Shown here one piece after another: positions 1 through 5,345 of a stretch of DNA of 5,407 bases. The position numbers and the translations under genes were made by a program. Below the pieces are notes generated by a model. The model worked only from the letters and a program-made list of their open reading frames with translations. It did no database searches and was not told the DNA's origin. Every line of letters starts with the position of its first letter. Position 1 is the stretch's first letter. Source of the DNA: Candidatus Bathycorpusculum fermentans (lineage in GTDB: Archaea > Thermoproteota > Bathyarchaeia > Bathyarchaeales > Bathycorpusculaceae); the NCBI GenBank assembly GCA_009787175.1, contig WRGM01000068.1, forward strand, positions 1 through 5,407, read 5' to 3'.

Positions 1-89
1 AAGGGAAACTAGAAACAAAAAAGGGAAACTAGAAACAAAAAAGGGAAACTAGAAACAAAAAAGGGAAACTAGAAACAAAAAAGGGAAAC
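1..89. repeat. 20-bp tandem repeat array (4 perfect copies plus part of a fifth)
   Basis: The unit AAGGGAAACTAGAAACAAAA occurs four times without a mismatch (1-80). The first nine bases of a fifth copy follow (81-89), then the sequence decays into AC-rich DNA. The array starts at the first base of the window, so it probably extends further left. The unit has no T except in CTAG and is not a multiple of 3. There is no spacer between copies, so this is not a CRISPR. Such arrays are known from archaeal Borg elements and from iteron-type plasmid origins; which applies here cannot be told from this sequence. Confidence 0.97.
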
Positions 90-155
90 CACAACCACCC
101 ATTAACCACACATCACCACATCAATTCTAAAAAACTAACCCTACCAACAAACACA

Positions 156-321
156 CATATGCGCAATCATTTTTTTCCAAACCAAATACCCAGCAAAGCA
201 CCCAAACCCAACCAGCAACCAACCAGTTCCACAGAAGCACAAACAAACAAATAACAAATCAAACAACAATAGGAGATAAAAACCATATGTGCAAACAAAA
301 TTTTCCAAACCAAACCCCAAC
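156..321 (+). repeat. Imperfect ~38-bp direct repeat (156-193 and 284-321), 128 bp apart
   Basis: Both copies begin CATATG, continue with a near-match to GCAANCA and share the exact block TTTTCCAAACCAAA. I count roughly 28 matches over 36 positions by eye. Each copy contains an ATG that opens a short ORF, and the reading frame is kept between the copies. The alignment fades after the shared block, so this looks like an old duplication. Confidence 0.6.
159..254 (+). CDS. Possible 31-aa small protein, copy 1 of a duplicated pair
   Basis: ATG at 159, TAA at 252-254. The product begins MRNHFFPNQIPSKAP and ends in a polar Pro/Gln/Thr-rich tail. It has no visible Shine-Dalgarno sequence, and the surrounding AC-rich DNA is poor in stop codons by composition, so the ORF may be accidental. 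Its only support is resemblance to the ORF at 287-370, with the same MxxxxFPNQxPxK pattern near the N-terminus. No function is recognised. Confidence 0.15.
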   Translation: MRNHFFPNQIPSKAPKPNQQPTSSTEAQTNK

Positions 322-370
322 TAAAAAACCCTCAACAAAAAAGAAAAACCAAATCCCAACACGACAATAA
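287..370 (+). CDS. Possible 27-aa basic small protein, copy 2 of a duplicated pair
   Basis: ATG at 287, TAA at 368-370. The product begins MCKQNFPNQTPTKKPS and is strongly Lys/Arg rich. Unlike copy 1 it has a plausible ribosome binding site, AGGAGA at 271-276, ten bases before the start. It shares F-P-N-Q-x-P-x-K with the upstream small ORF. It lies 59 bases before the MoxR gene on the same strand and could be the first gene of that operon. No function is recognised; coding status is uncertain. Confidence 0.3.
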   Translation: MCKQNFPNQTPTKKPSTKKKNQIPTRQ

Positions 371-415
371 ACACATGCTTACCCGACCCCTCAATGGTCG
401 TTGACAAAAATAATT

Positions 416-424
416 AAGGAGGAC
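416..424 (+). promoter_or_regulatory. Shine-Dalgarno site of the MoxR gene
   Basis: AAGGAGGAC lies five bases before the ATG at 430. It is the strongest ribosome binding site in the window and fixes the start of the MoxR-type ATPase. Confidence 0.85.
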
Positions 425-429
425 AGCGT

Positions 430-1575
430 ATGAGATTAGATGACATTGAAAAAAGACTAGACCTAGCATTTGACATGCGAACCGAAGAACTTGAACTCAT
501 AACCCCCCACCTCATAGGCGCACCCGGCGTAGGCAAATCCACCATAGTAAAAGAATACGCCAAACAAAAAGCCAAACAACTACAAAAACAATTCACAGAC
601 TACGACACCCTAAACCCCCAAGACATCAAACAAATAACCCAAACCCCCGACAAATACTACATATTTGCAGACAAACGACTCACATCATTAGATCCCATTG
701 ATTTTTCTGGCCTGCCCAAAGTAACAAACGACACCCAATATGTAATGTTTTTACCCTTAGCCCTAGCAAAACTACTAAACCAAACAGCCGGACTGCTCTT
801 CCTTGACGAGTTCCTAAACGAAAACCGACCAAACATGCTCAGCGCATCCTTCAGAATCGTACGAGACTACAAAATCGGCGATATCGCACTAAACCGACAA
901 GTTCTAGTCGTTGCAGCCTCCAACAGCGCAGAACACAGCAGCCTCGCAAACAGCATACCCAAACCCCTAAGAGACCGATTCGACTTCATAGAAACCCAAG
1001 CCCCAACCATAGAAAACTGGACCACCTGGATGGACAACAAGTACGGCCCAACAAACTGGGACCACAACATCCTAGCCTACCTACTATGGAAACCAAGCGA
1101 CTTCCTAACAAACACCACCGACACAATGGAAGATAACGGGTTTGAACCCCCAGCCACACCAAGAGGATGGACCTATACCAGCTTAGCCTTCGCCAAAACC
1201 CAAGATCCCCAACTACGCGCAAGCATAGCCAAAGGCAAACTAGGCAAAGTAGGCGAAACCCTCATAGCATTTTTAGCAAACAAAGTTCCCGCCTTCAACG
1301 AACTAGCCACAACACCCCAAATTATAAAAGACTACAATATTGAACAAAAATATCTAGTCGCCCTAACAATCGCCGAAGCCATAACCCACACCCAAACAAA
1401 CATGTCAAAAGCCAAAAAAATCATAGAATACATCTCAGAAAAAGACGACCGCGAAACAATCTCCGCCCTATTTGCCTTCCTCCAAAAACAACAACGACAA
1501 CAACTATACCTAACCATAAAAGACAACCCCACAATACTTAACGCCCTCCAACAAACCGGCCAAGCCCTCCTCTAA
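430..1575 (+). CDS. MoxR-family AAA+ ATPase
   Basis: A 381-residue AAA+ ATPase, cytoplasmic, with no signal peptide or membrane segment. Visible motifs in order: Walker A GAPGVGKST (residues 30-38), Walker B LLFLDE (122-127), sensor 1 in VVAASN (Asn165) and an arginine-finger-like LRDRF (Arg181/Arg183). The region after about 200 is the helical lid and a less conserved C-terminal extension. The Walker A very near the N-terminus and the LLFLDEF form fit the MoxR/CbbQ-like group. MoxR proteins form ATP-driven rings that remodel a partner carrying a VWA domain, and such a partner is encoded just downstream (1870-3209). A start at ATG 430 is favoured by the strong AAGGAGG site. Codon use is very AC-rich. 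The ATPase identity is secure; substrate is unknown. Confidence 0.93.
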   Translation: MRLDDIEKRLDLAFDMRTEELELITPHLIGAPGVGKSTIVKEYAKQKAKQLQKQFTDYDTLNPQDIKQITQTPDKYYIFADKRLTSLDPIDFSGLPKVTNDTQYVMFLPLALAKLLNQTAGLLFLDEFLNENRPNMLSASFRIVRDYKIGDIALNRQVLVVAASNSAEHSSLANSIPKPLRDRFDFIETQAPTIENWTTWMDNKYGPTNWDHNILAYLLWKPSDFLTNTTDTMEDNGFEPPATPRGWTYTSLAFAKTQDPQLRASIAKGKLGKVGETLIAFLANKVPAFNELATTPQIIKDYNIEQKYLVALTIAEAITHTQTNMSKAKKIIEYISEKDDRETISALFAFLQKQQRQQLYLTIKDNPTILNALQQTGQALL

Positions 1576-1609
1576 AAACAAACAACAACAAAAAAGAAGA
1601 GGAAAAAAG

Positions 1610-1873
1610 ATGGAAGAAAAAATACAATTCAGCACAGTTTCACTCTTGAAGATAAACACTTGTCCTTACAAACGCCTCGACCCAACCCACTATTTACCCA
1701 TCCACCAAACGTGGGAATGCAAACACCAAACCAAACACCAAACCAAACAAGCAATCATTAACGCATGGCTTAAAAACAAAATCAACACAAAACAATTTCT
1801 CTTAGCCTACCAAACACACAACATCAACAAAAAAACACCAAAAAAAGAAGAAGAGGAAGGTGATTCAAGTTGA
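1610..1873 (+). CDS. Small hypothetical protein (87 aa), Lys/Gln/His rich
   Basis: No family is recognised. The ATG at 1610 follows GAAGAGG (1596-1602) at normal spacing. Its TGA (1871-1873) overlaps the TTG start of the next gene, so the two are translationally coupled and this ORF is probably real. Cys18, His27, His32, Cys37 and His39 form a cluster that could bind a metal, but this is only suggestive. Residues 39-46 are a duplicated HQTK from a 12-bp tandem repeat. The tail is charged (KKTPKKEEEEGDSS), and its purine-rich DNA doubles as the ribosome binding site of the next gene. Sitting between a MoxR ATPase and a VWA protein, it may be an accessory or adaptor; that is inference from position. 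Confidence 0.65.
   Translation: MEEKIQFSTVSLLKINTCPYKRLDPTHYLPIHQTWECKHQTKHQTKQAIINAWLKNKINTKQFLLAYQTHNINKKTPKKEEEEGDSS
1724..1747 (+). repeat. 12-bp in-frame tandem duplication (HQTK x2)
   Basis: CACCAAACCAAA occurs twice in direct succession, in frame, encoding HQTKHQTK in the small hypothetical protein. The flanking bases CAAA/CAA extend the pattern slightly. Confidence 0.8.
1857..1863 (+). promoter_or_regulatory. Shine-Dalgarno site deciding a TTG start
   Basis: AAGGTGA ends six bases before TTG 1870. The same AAGGTGA plus six-base arrangement precedes the ATG at 3343, which supports TTG 1870 as the true start of the metallopeptidase/VWA gene. The stop of the upstream gene overlaps this start. 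Confidence 0.75.
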
Positions 1874-3209
1874 GTATTATTGAGGGTTTGAAGCGTGAAC
1901 TTTTGGATGTTCGGATTTTTTGTGGACGATATTTTCCCTTTATCGTCATACCTCTAAGTTACGCAAGAATCATTGTTTCCACACAAATACCTACTGCCGC
2001 AGTGGATGAAGCAGGCCAAATAATTATTAATCCTGATTGGTGGAACACCTTAACTAAAGAATCCAAACGATTCGTAACAATCCACGAATGCCTACACCTA
2101 GTCCTTTGCCACCCTTTTCGAGCACAAAAATTCAACCCTACAGCCTACAACATCGCGGCAGACGGCAAAACCAACCATGCCATAACCCAAACAAAAATAG
2201 AGGGCATCACCTTCAAAATCAACGAACACATAACCCTACACAAACTCGCCACCCTCACCAAACTACCCATCGAAACCCTACAAAAAATGAGCACCGAAGA
2301 AATAACCCACACCCTCCAACAACAACAGCAGCAGCAACAACAGCAGCAGCATTTTACTCAACCCTTTGATTCAAATTCAATCTCAGTCCCGAATGGGGAT
2401 TGGCATAGTTTAAGTGATGGTTCGGGGTTTGGGTCTGATTTGGTTAAGGGTCAATTTACAGGCGAAATTATACAACAGGGTGATTCTACAATTTTCAATG
2501 TGACCTCTTCTGCGTCTTTGTCTTCAGATAAGCTTTTATCAAATTGGCGACAGCTCTGCGAGAAAGCAAAAGCATTTGCGCTGCAAGCGGGAACATTGCC
2601 TGCATCGCTTGAGTTATTGGTCTTGGATGTTTTAGAAGTTAAACCACCCTGGCAAACCATGATGCGTTTTGGTCTGCGGCATGGCTCAATTTTTGACTCC
2701 AGCTTTGCCTATCCCAACCGCCGAAACGATACTCTACCAGGATCAGTAGGTTACTTGGGTACGATCTGGCTTCTGGTGGATAGACACATAGTTACAGACT
2801 GTTTGTCCCACATACAAGCGGAAGTATCAGACAAGACGTACTCACACACTTTATGGGCATAGCAAAACATGAAGCAAAAAACGCTTCTCTACGAGTCATA
2901 GCTTGGGACGCAAAAAATTATGATGTACTGCGTGCGGAGCGGCCAAGTGAGGTTGCACGTAAAATAGCTTCAAAACTCAAAGGCGGCGGAGGTACAATGT
3001 GCCTTCCAGTATTACAACAAGTCTACAAACTGATGGGATCTGGTGATGCAGTAATTATGCTAACCGATGGAGACATTTTTGATACAGAAAAGAAAGAAAC
3101 CCAACATTTGTTTGCCAAAGTTGCAAGTAAAGCAGGTTTTTCCCTAATCGGTTACACCAAAACGCCCCTCCAAGTACCCGGCTTTAACAACGTCCACATA
3201 AACCTCTAA
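1870..3209 (+). CDS. DUF2201-type metallopeptidase-like/VWA protein, interrupted by a 32-nt BHB intron
   Basis: The spliced gene joins 1870-2781 and 2814-3209 and encodes 435 residues. The N-terminal part has HExxHxxxxH (HECLHLVLCH, residues 72-81) followed by YNIAADGKTN, the layout of the DUF2201 putative metallopeptidase domain. An 11-Gln tract (150-160) and a Ser/Gly-rich linker follow. A conserved stretch with WRQL, AGTLPASLE and a YPNRR motif then leads into a VWA fold. All three MIDAS elements are present after splicing: DTSGS (304-308), Thr365 in GGGGT and Asp389 in LTDGD. Unspliced, translation leaves frame after Asp304 and stops at 2860-2862 (330 aa); the remainder is open in another frame but has no start before TSGS. 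TTG 1870 is the start, coupled to the upstream gene. The natural partner is the MoxR ATPase at 430. A pseudogene with a 32-bp insertion is the main alternative, but the exact BHB geometry argues against it. Confidence 0.87.
2317..2349 (+). repeat. Polyglutamine tract (11 CAA/CAG codons)
   Basis: Eleven consecutive Gln codons with mixed CAA and CAG encode residues 150-160 of the metallopeptidase/VWA protein. They join the N-terminal domain to a flexible linker. Mixed codons mean selection or age rather than fresh slippage. Base composition changes sharply here, from AC-rich upstream to balanced downstream. Confidence 0.95.
2782..2813 (+). other. Archaeal BHB intron (32 nt) in a protein-coding gene
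   Basis: Boundaries were first set by the protein: reading LLVD (to 2781) and then TSGSIRQ (from 2814) restores a perfect MIDAS motif. Independently, the RNA folds into a canonical bulge-helix-bulge. The central 4-bp helix is GUGG 2776-2779 with CCAC 2808-2811. The two 3-nt bulges are both AUA (2780-2782 and 2812-2814). Cutting each bulge after its second base, as the archaeal tRNA splicing endonuclease does, removes exactly 2782-2813. The inner helix pairs GACA 2783-2786 with UGUC 2804-2807, then after one C/U mismatch AUAGU 2788-2792 with ACUGU 2798-2802 (one G-U), closing a 5-nt loop. The outer helix is weaker: G2775-C2815 plus GCUU 2769-2772 with AAGC 2816-2819 across a 2-nt bulge. The length is not a multiple of three, so retention shifts the frame. 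Confidence 0.87.
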
Positions 3210-3227
3210 CCACACAAACACAACCTC

Positions 3228-3252
3228 TTTTTTGGGTTCATAACCCCGTTTT
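3228..3252 (+). terminator. Terminator-like T-runs with a small hairpin
   Basis: A TTTTTT run (3228-3233) is followed at once by GGGTT 3234-3238 and AACCC 3242-3246, a 5-bp stem with a CAT loop, and then TTTT (3249-3252). It lies 18 bases after the stop of the VWA gene. Oligo-T stretches are the usual archaeal termination signal, so transcription may end or weaken here before the next gene. Confidence 0.5.
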
Positions 3253-3290
3253 GTAAAATCATGTTCAGCAGCGAAAACTCTGCACTTCTT

Positions 3291-3311
3291 CTGCTTTCCA
3301 AAAAGAAGCAG
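3291..3311 (+). other. Inverted repeat upstream of the 235-aa gene
   Basis: CTGCTT (3291-3296) and AAGCAG (3306-3311) can pair around a nine-base loop, with some further pairing outside if one base is bulged. It sits in the short spacer 19 bases before the next ribosome binding site. It could be an RNA hairpin or an operator; nothing in the sequence decides between them. Confidence 0.35.
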
Positions 3312-3329
3312 GAAAAGGCTTAAAAAAGT

Positions 3330-3336
3330 AAGGTGA
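3330..3336 (+). promoter_or_regulatory. Shine-Dalgarno site of the 235-aa gene
   Basis: AAGGTGA ends six bases before ATG 3343, the same sequence and spacing as for TTG 1870. CTTAAAAAAG just upstream (3319-3328) is AT-rich and could serve as a promoter element, but it would lie very close to the start. Confidence 0.75.
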
Positions 3337-3342
3337 ATCAGT

Positions 3343-4050
3343 ATGAAAAAAGATAAAATAAATAACCAAATTAAAATATCAACCACAAAGAAACAGTTTA
3401 ACAACATCATTAAAAGTTTTATCCAACCAGTTCAAAAACACAATTTTAACAAAAACAAGGAAGTGAAAACTTGCGATAAAATACCCCCGCTGTTTTATGT
3501 CTTCAAGTTTAGACCCAGCAGCCACAGTGAAGAGTACAGCATCATTGCAAATTATCCCTCAAAACAGCAAGCAACCCAAGCACAGAAAACCGTAGAGCAA
3601 CTCTTAGAGGATATGGCAAAGAACCCCAGCAACTATAAGGTTGATTGGTCTCCTGATGAAGCAGAACTCTTAACGTGGGACGATAAGGTTTCCTTTAGAG
3701 TCTACACTGCAGGCTACCTTGAAAACATTGAAACCGCCCTACAAGAAAAAGCTAAACCTTCAACCATAAACTACCACGTCAACTACCAAGAACTAACCAT
3801 TTCTGTTAAACTTCCAAAAAATCTAACGCTTCAAGCAGCAAGCTTAGTACTCGACCGTGAGCAAGTAAAAGCCATAGAGTGGCTTAACAATAATATCGGA
3901 AGTCCAAAAATAACCCAGACCAAAGACAGCGAAACATATGTATGGGTCTATGATGGTGATGAACTCTACCGAGACGGCTATCTCTACTTAAATTTTGATT
4001 TTGCGGTAGATGAAAAAGACAACTGGCTAGTCGAAAATCATAGCGGGTGA
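3343..4050 (+). CDS. Hypothetical protein (235 aa)
   Basis: No family is recognised. The protein appears soluble, with no signal peptide or membrane segment. Residues 1 to about 45 are Lys/Asn rich and look disordered. From about 49 a folded region begins (PPLFYVFKFRP), then a Gln/Ala-rich helix (SKQQATQAQKTVEQLLEDM), a YKVDWSPDEAELLTWDD segment with several acidic and aromatic residues, and a C-terminal part with YVWVYDGDELYRDGYLYLNFD. The beta-rich C-terminus could be a binding domain. Its TGA (4048-4050) overlaps the radical SAM start region, so the two proteins are likely made together. It could be a partner or substrate of that enzyme; this is inference from coupling only. ATG 3343 is supported by a good ribosome binding site. 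Confidence 0.85.
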   Translation: MKKDKINNQIKISTTKKQFNNIIKSFIQPVQKHNFNKNKEVKTCDKIPPLFYVFKFRPSSHSEEYSIIANYPSKQQATQAQKTVEQLLEDMAKNPSNYKVDWSPDEAELLTWDDKVSFRVYTAGYLENIETALQEKAKPSTINYHVNYQELTISVKLPKNLTLQAASLVLDREQVKAIEWLNNNIGSPKITQTKDSETYVWVYDGDELYRDGYLYLNFDFAVDEKDNWLVENHSG

Positions 4051-5006
4051 AAGAGTTGAGAGCTATTTCTACACCAGAGGGAACCTTTCTCTATGAACGC
4101 ACCACTGGCACATGCTTATTTACTAACACAAAAAAATCAAACACATGGCAAAAACCTCTACACGCACAAATCGCACTAACTCAACAATGCAACCTCCAAT
4201 GCTGGCACTGCTACGCCACCTCAACAACCCCAACAACCAACACGGATATGTTTTCTTTGTTGACAACAAGCAATAGCGGGAACGGTTGTTCTGAGTGGCC
4301 AGTTAATCGCTTGAAACGTTTAATTCAGTATTTAGATAAATGGGGCATCTTTGGCATCGCATTTGGCGGCGGCGAACCCTTCATGTATAACCACCTGCAG
4401 GAAATAACCAAATACACTTGGATGCAAACGGGTCTTGATTTGTCAATAACAACCAATGGCTACGCAGCTAAAGAAAAACAAATACAGGCTCTTGAGGACT
4501 ATGTTAGCGAAATAAGAGTAAGCATACGACACTTAAAGGACTGCAAACAGCTTGCCAAATTTCTCAACAGACACTTTGAAGTGGGCATCAACCTGCTTCT
4601 ACATCACGGAAATGGCCTTATTCTTGAAAGTATAATTGAAACATGTAGGGGTTTGGGTGTTACGGATTTCTTGGTAAATTCGTTTGTGCCTGCGGGTCGA
4701 GGAGTAAACTTTGCCAATAGAATACCCCTCAAAGAAGATTATGCTGTGTTTGCAGAGCTTGTAAACAAGCACGATCGAGATGGTTTAACGTTTAAGGTTA
4801 GCGGTAGACTAGCCACCAATCTAAAGCCTCACATCACTAAACAGTCTGGTTGCCAGTTTGTGCCCTTTCAAGAAGAAAAAAACGGTAGAATAATTGCCAT
4901 AACCACGGACGGTAAACTTAAACCCTCGAGCCTATCCGTTGAAGCATACCCCTTCAAACACGAAGGGCAAATAGCTACAATCTATCGTCAAAAAATTGCG
5001 TTTTAA
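4047..5006 (+). CDS. Radical SAM enzyme
   Basis: A radical SAM protein of up to 319 residues. The cluster motif CxxxCxxC is present as CNLQCWHC (Cys48, Cys52, Cys55), and the SAM-binding GGGEP is at residues 107-111. These bind the [4Fe-4S] cluster that cleaves S-adenosylmethionine to a radical. A short N-terminal region with YERTTGTCLFTN precedes the core. Near the C-terminus a GC (Cys269) followed by TDGKLKPSSL resembles the start of a SPASM/twitch extension, but the usual Cys after KP is Ser, so an auxiliary cluster is probably absent or incomplete; the protein also ends soon after. The start is either GTG 4047, overlapping the upstream stop, or TTG 4056, which has GGGTGA five bases upstream in the pattern of the other genes; I slightly favour TTG 4056. 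The substrate is unknown; peptide or protein modification is one possibility. Confidence 0.92.
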   Translation: MKELRAISTPEGTFLYERTTGTCLFTNTKKSNTWQKPLHAQIALTQQCNLQCWHCYATSTTPTTNTDMFSLLTTSNSGNGCSEWPVNRLKRLIQYLDKWGIFGIAFGGGEPFMYNHLQEITKYTWMQTGLDLSITTNGYAAKEKQIQALEDYVSEIRVSIRHLKDCKQLAKFLNRHFEVGINLLLHHGNGLILESIIETCRGLGVTDFLVNSFVPAGRGVNFANRIPLKEDYAVFAELVNKHDRDGLTFKVSGRLATNLKPHITKQSGCQFVPFQEEKNGRIIAITTDGKLKPSSLSVEAYPFKHEGQIATIYRQKIAF

Positions 5007-5022
5007 CATCCAAACTCTCGTG

Positions 5023-5041
5023 GTTATAGCCTAAGGCTAAC
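5023..5041 (+). terminator. Hairpin after the radical SAM gene
   Basis: GTT 5023-5025 and AGCC 5028-5031 pair with GGCT 5035-5038 and AAC 5039-5041 around a TAA loop, leaving a 2-nt AU bulge. It lies 16 bases past the stop. There is no T-run after it on the + strand, so it may stabilise the mRNA 3' end rather than terminate transcription. Confidence 0.35.
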
Positions 5042-5073
5042 ATGACACAAAAAAAATTGTTGGAGGTGAACTT

Positions 5074-5106
5074 GTGACAGTTAATGTTTCATGCACATTT
5101 AACTAA
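5074..5106 (+). CDS. Possible 10-codon ORF behind a strong ribosome binding site
   Basis: GGAGGTGA (5062-5069) lies four bases before GTG 5074, which opens a 10-residue ORF (VTVNVSCTFN in literal translation) ending in TAA. The same frame continues open after the stop to 5163-5165. A hairpin covers the ORF: A5079-G5086 pairs with C5096-T5104 with one bulged T. It could be a leader peptide, or the 5' remnant of a broken small gene. The ribosome binding site is the only strong evidence. Confidence 0.25.
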   Translation: MTVNVSCTFN

Positions 5107-5197
5107 CAAATTATCACATATTTGAAAGGCATTTCTGCAAAAGAGAAAACACAAACAAAACCTTGACCCTACCAAAACAACACAACACGACAACAGC

Positions 5198-5214
5198 AAA
5201 AATATAAAATAATA
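5198..5214 (+). promoter_or_regulatory. TATA-like box
   Basis: AAAAATATAAAATAATA is the best match in this spacer to an archaeal TATA box. Initiation would be expected about 25 bases downstream, near 5230, which is past the ATG at 5218, so it would serve the genes further right. There is no supporting strong BRE. Confidence 0.35.
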
Positions 5215-5270
5215 GCAATGGCAACAGACCAAAAGCGCAACACTTTACGGCTTAACCCTATTTCCCTGTT

Positions 5271-5304
5271 TTTTAATTAAACTTGTTTTAAACCTATTTT
5301 AAAA
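5271..5304 (+). promoter_or_regulatory. Cluster of AT-rich promoter-like boxes
   Basis: TTTTAATTAA (5271-5280), GTTTTAAA (5285-5292) and ATTTTAAAA (5296-5304) lie in a row. The last would place a transcript start near 5325-5330, just ahead of the AAAGGTGA ribosome binding site at 5333-5340. This is the likeliest promoter for the partial gene at the right edge. Confidence 0.4.
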
Positions 5305-5345
5305 TTGGGAGAGTTTTTACCGATAGGGAGATAAAGGTGATTGTG

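Larger units (their letters stand above)
90..429. other. AC-rich leader region without a convincing large gene
   Basis: This 340-bp stretch between the repeat array and the MoxR gene is very poor in G and T on the + strand. It contains a degenerate direct repeat (156-193 and 284-321) and two tiny ORFs that start in those copies. No clear archaeal TATA/BRE promoter is visible. The AT-rich AAAAATAATTAAGG just before the MoxR gene overlaps its ribosome binding site and lies too close to act as a normal TATA box. Confidence 0.6.

Noticed and set aside
1..89. CRISPR array
   Set aside because: The 20-base units abut directly without spacers.
2088..2369. Plus-strand ORF in another frame inside the metallopeptidase domain
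   Set aside because: Its Pro/Thr/His-rich product is the frame-shifted shadow of AC-rich codons; the HExxH frame is clearly the coding one.
2779..2862. Simple frameshift pseudogene of the VWA gene
   Set aside because: The rest of the gene is intact with all motifs conserved, and the 32 extra bases coincide to the base with BHB cut sites; random decay would not produce this.
2853..3209. A separate 118-aa VWA gene starting at ATG 2853
   Set aside because: The ATG lies 13 codons after TSGS, so the product would lack the first MIDAS motif. It has no ribosome binding site. The frame upstream to 2814 continues the domain perfectly once the intron is removed.
3144..3410. Minus-strand ORF across the spacer after the VWA gene
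   Set aside because: It overlaps the conserved end of the VWA domain and the start of the next gene, encodes a low-complexity Phe/Leu-rich product typical of the complement of AC-rich DNA, and has no family resemblance.
5062..5207. A second intron joining the 10-codon ORF to the open frame at 5103-5207
   Set aside because: The downstream frame looks AC-rich and protein-like, but no pairing with a 4-bp central helix and two 3-nt bulges gives an in-frame junction; the best one (GTGA with TCAC) lacks an inner helix and leads to a stop.
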